NCBI GenBank assembly: GCA_022706165.1
Contig: JAKJDA010000147.1
Span: 325 to 7,240, forward strand
DNA: 6,916 nt
Origin: Candidatus Hydrogenedentota bacterium
Lineage (GTDB): Bacteria; Hydrogenedentota; Hydrogenedentia; Hydrogenedentales; SLHB01
Direction of reading: 5' to 3'
Shown in pieces: positions 1-6,916 of the stretch (the first letter of the stretch is position 1; the number at the start of each line of letters is the position of its first letter). The translations under genes and the position numbers were made by a program. The notes beneath the pieces were generated by a model that searched no databases, was not told the origin of the DNA, and saw only the letters and a program-made list of their open reading frames with translations.

Positions 1-3269
<3,269 letters not shown>

Positions 3270-3272
3270 GGG

Positions 3273-6916
<3,644 letters not shown>

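Overview
The window is the middle of an rpoB–rpoC transcription unit on the minus strand, read from position 6916 down to 1. It holds an rpoB gene (RNA polymerase beta) that lacks about 75 N-terminal codons beyond the right edge. It is followed by an rpoC gene (beta') that runs off the left edge with roughly 290 C-terminal codons missing (E. coli scale). Both reading frames are intact wherever visible. The only non-coding DNA is three bases plus the rpoB stop codon.

Layout, in the direction of transcription: 6916–3273 rpoB, from the conserved block just after the beta N-terminus through the lobe, rifampicin-pocket region, flap, catalytic lysines and an acidic C-terminal tail; 3283–3267 the junction, with a strong Shine-Dalgarno inside the last rpoB codons, the TAA stop, CCC, and a TTG start; 3269–1 rpoC, from the N-terminal zinc ribbon through the NADFDGD active site, bridge helix and second zinc site into a long insertion within the trigger loop. 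The two products assemble with alpha and omega into the RNA polymerase core. The tight junction should keep their synthesis matched.

The organism is a bacterium with GC-rich, G/C-ending codon use. The trigger-loop insertion (E. coli SI3 type) and a long beta insertion after the flap point away from Firmicutes, Actinobacteria and Thermus and toward Gram-negative lineages. Absence of the later beta insertion found in E. coli, a shortened lobe insertion and non-proteobacterial ppGpp-site residues argue against Gammaproteobacteria. A PVC-like or related candidate phylum is a guess only; the exact phylum cannot be fixed from memory.

This is core housekeeping DNA. I see no mobile element, RNA gene, CRISPR array or undescribed system. 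The points worth a second look are the in-frame rpoB/rpoC junction, a histidine at the rifampicin-contact position equivalent to E. coli Gln513, and loss of several ppGpp site-1 residues in beta'.
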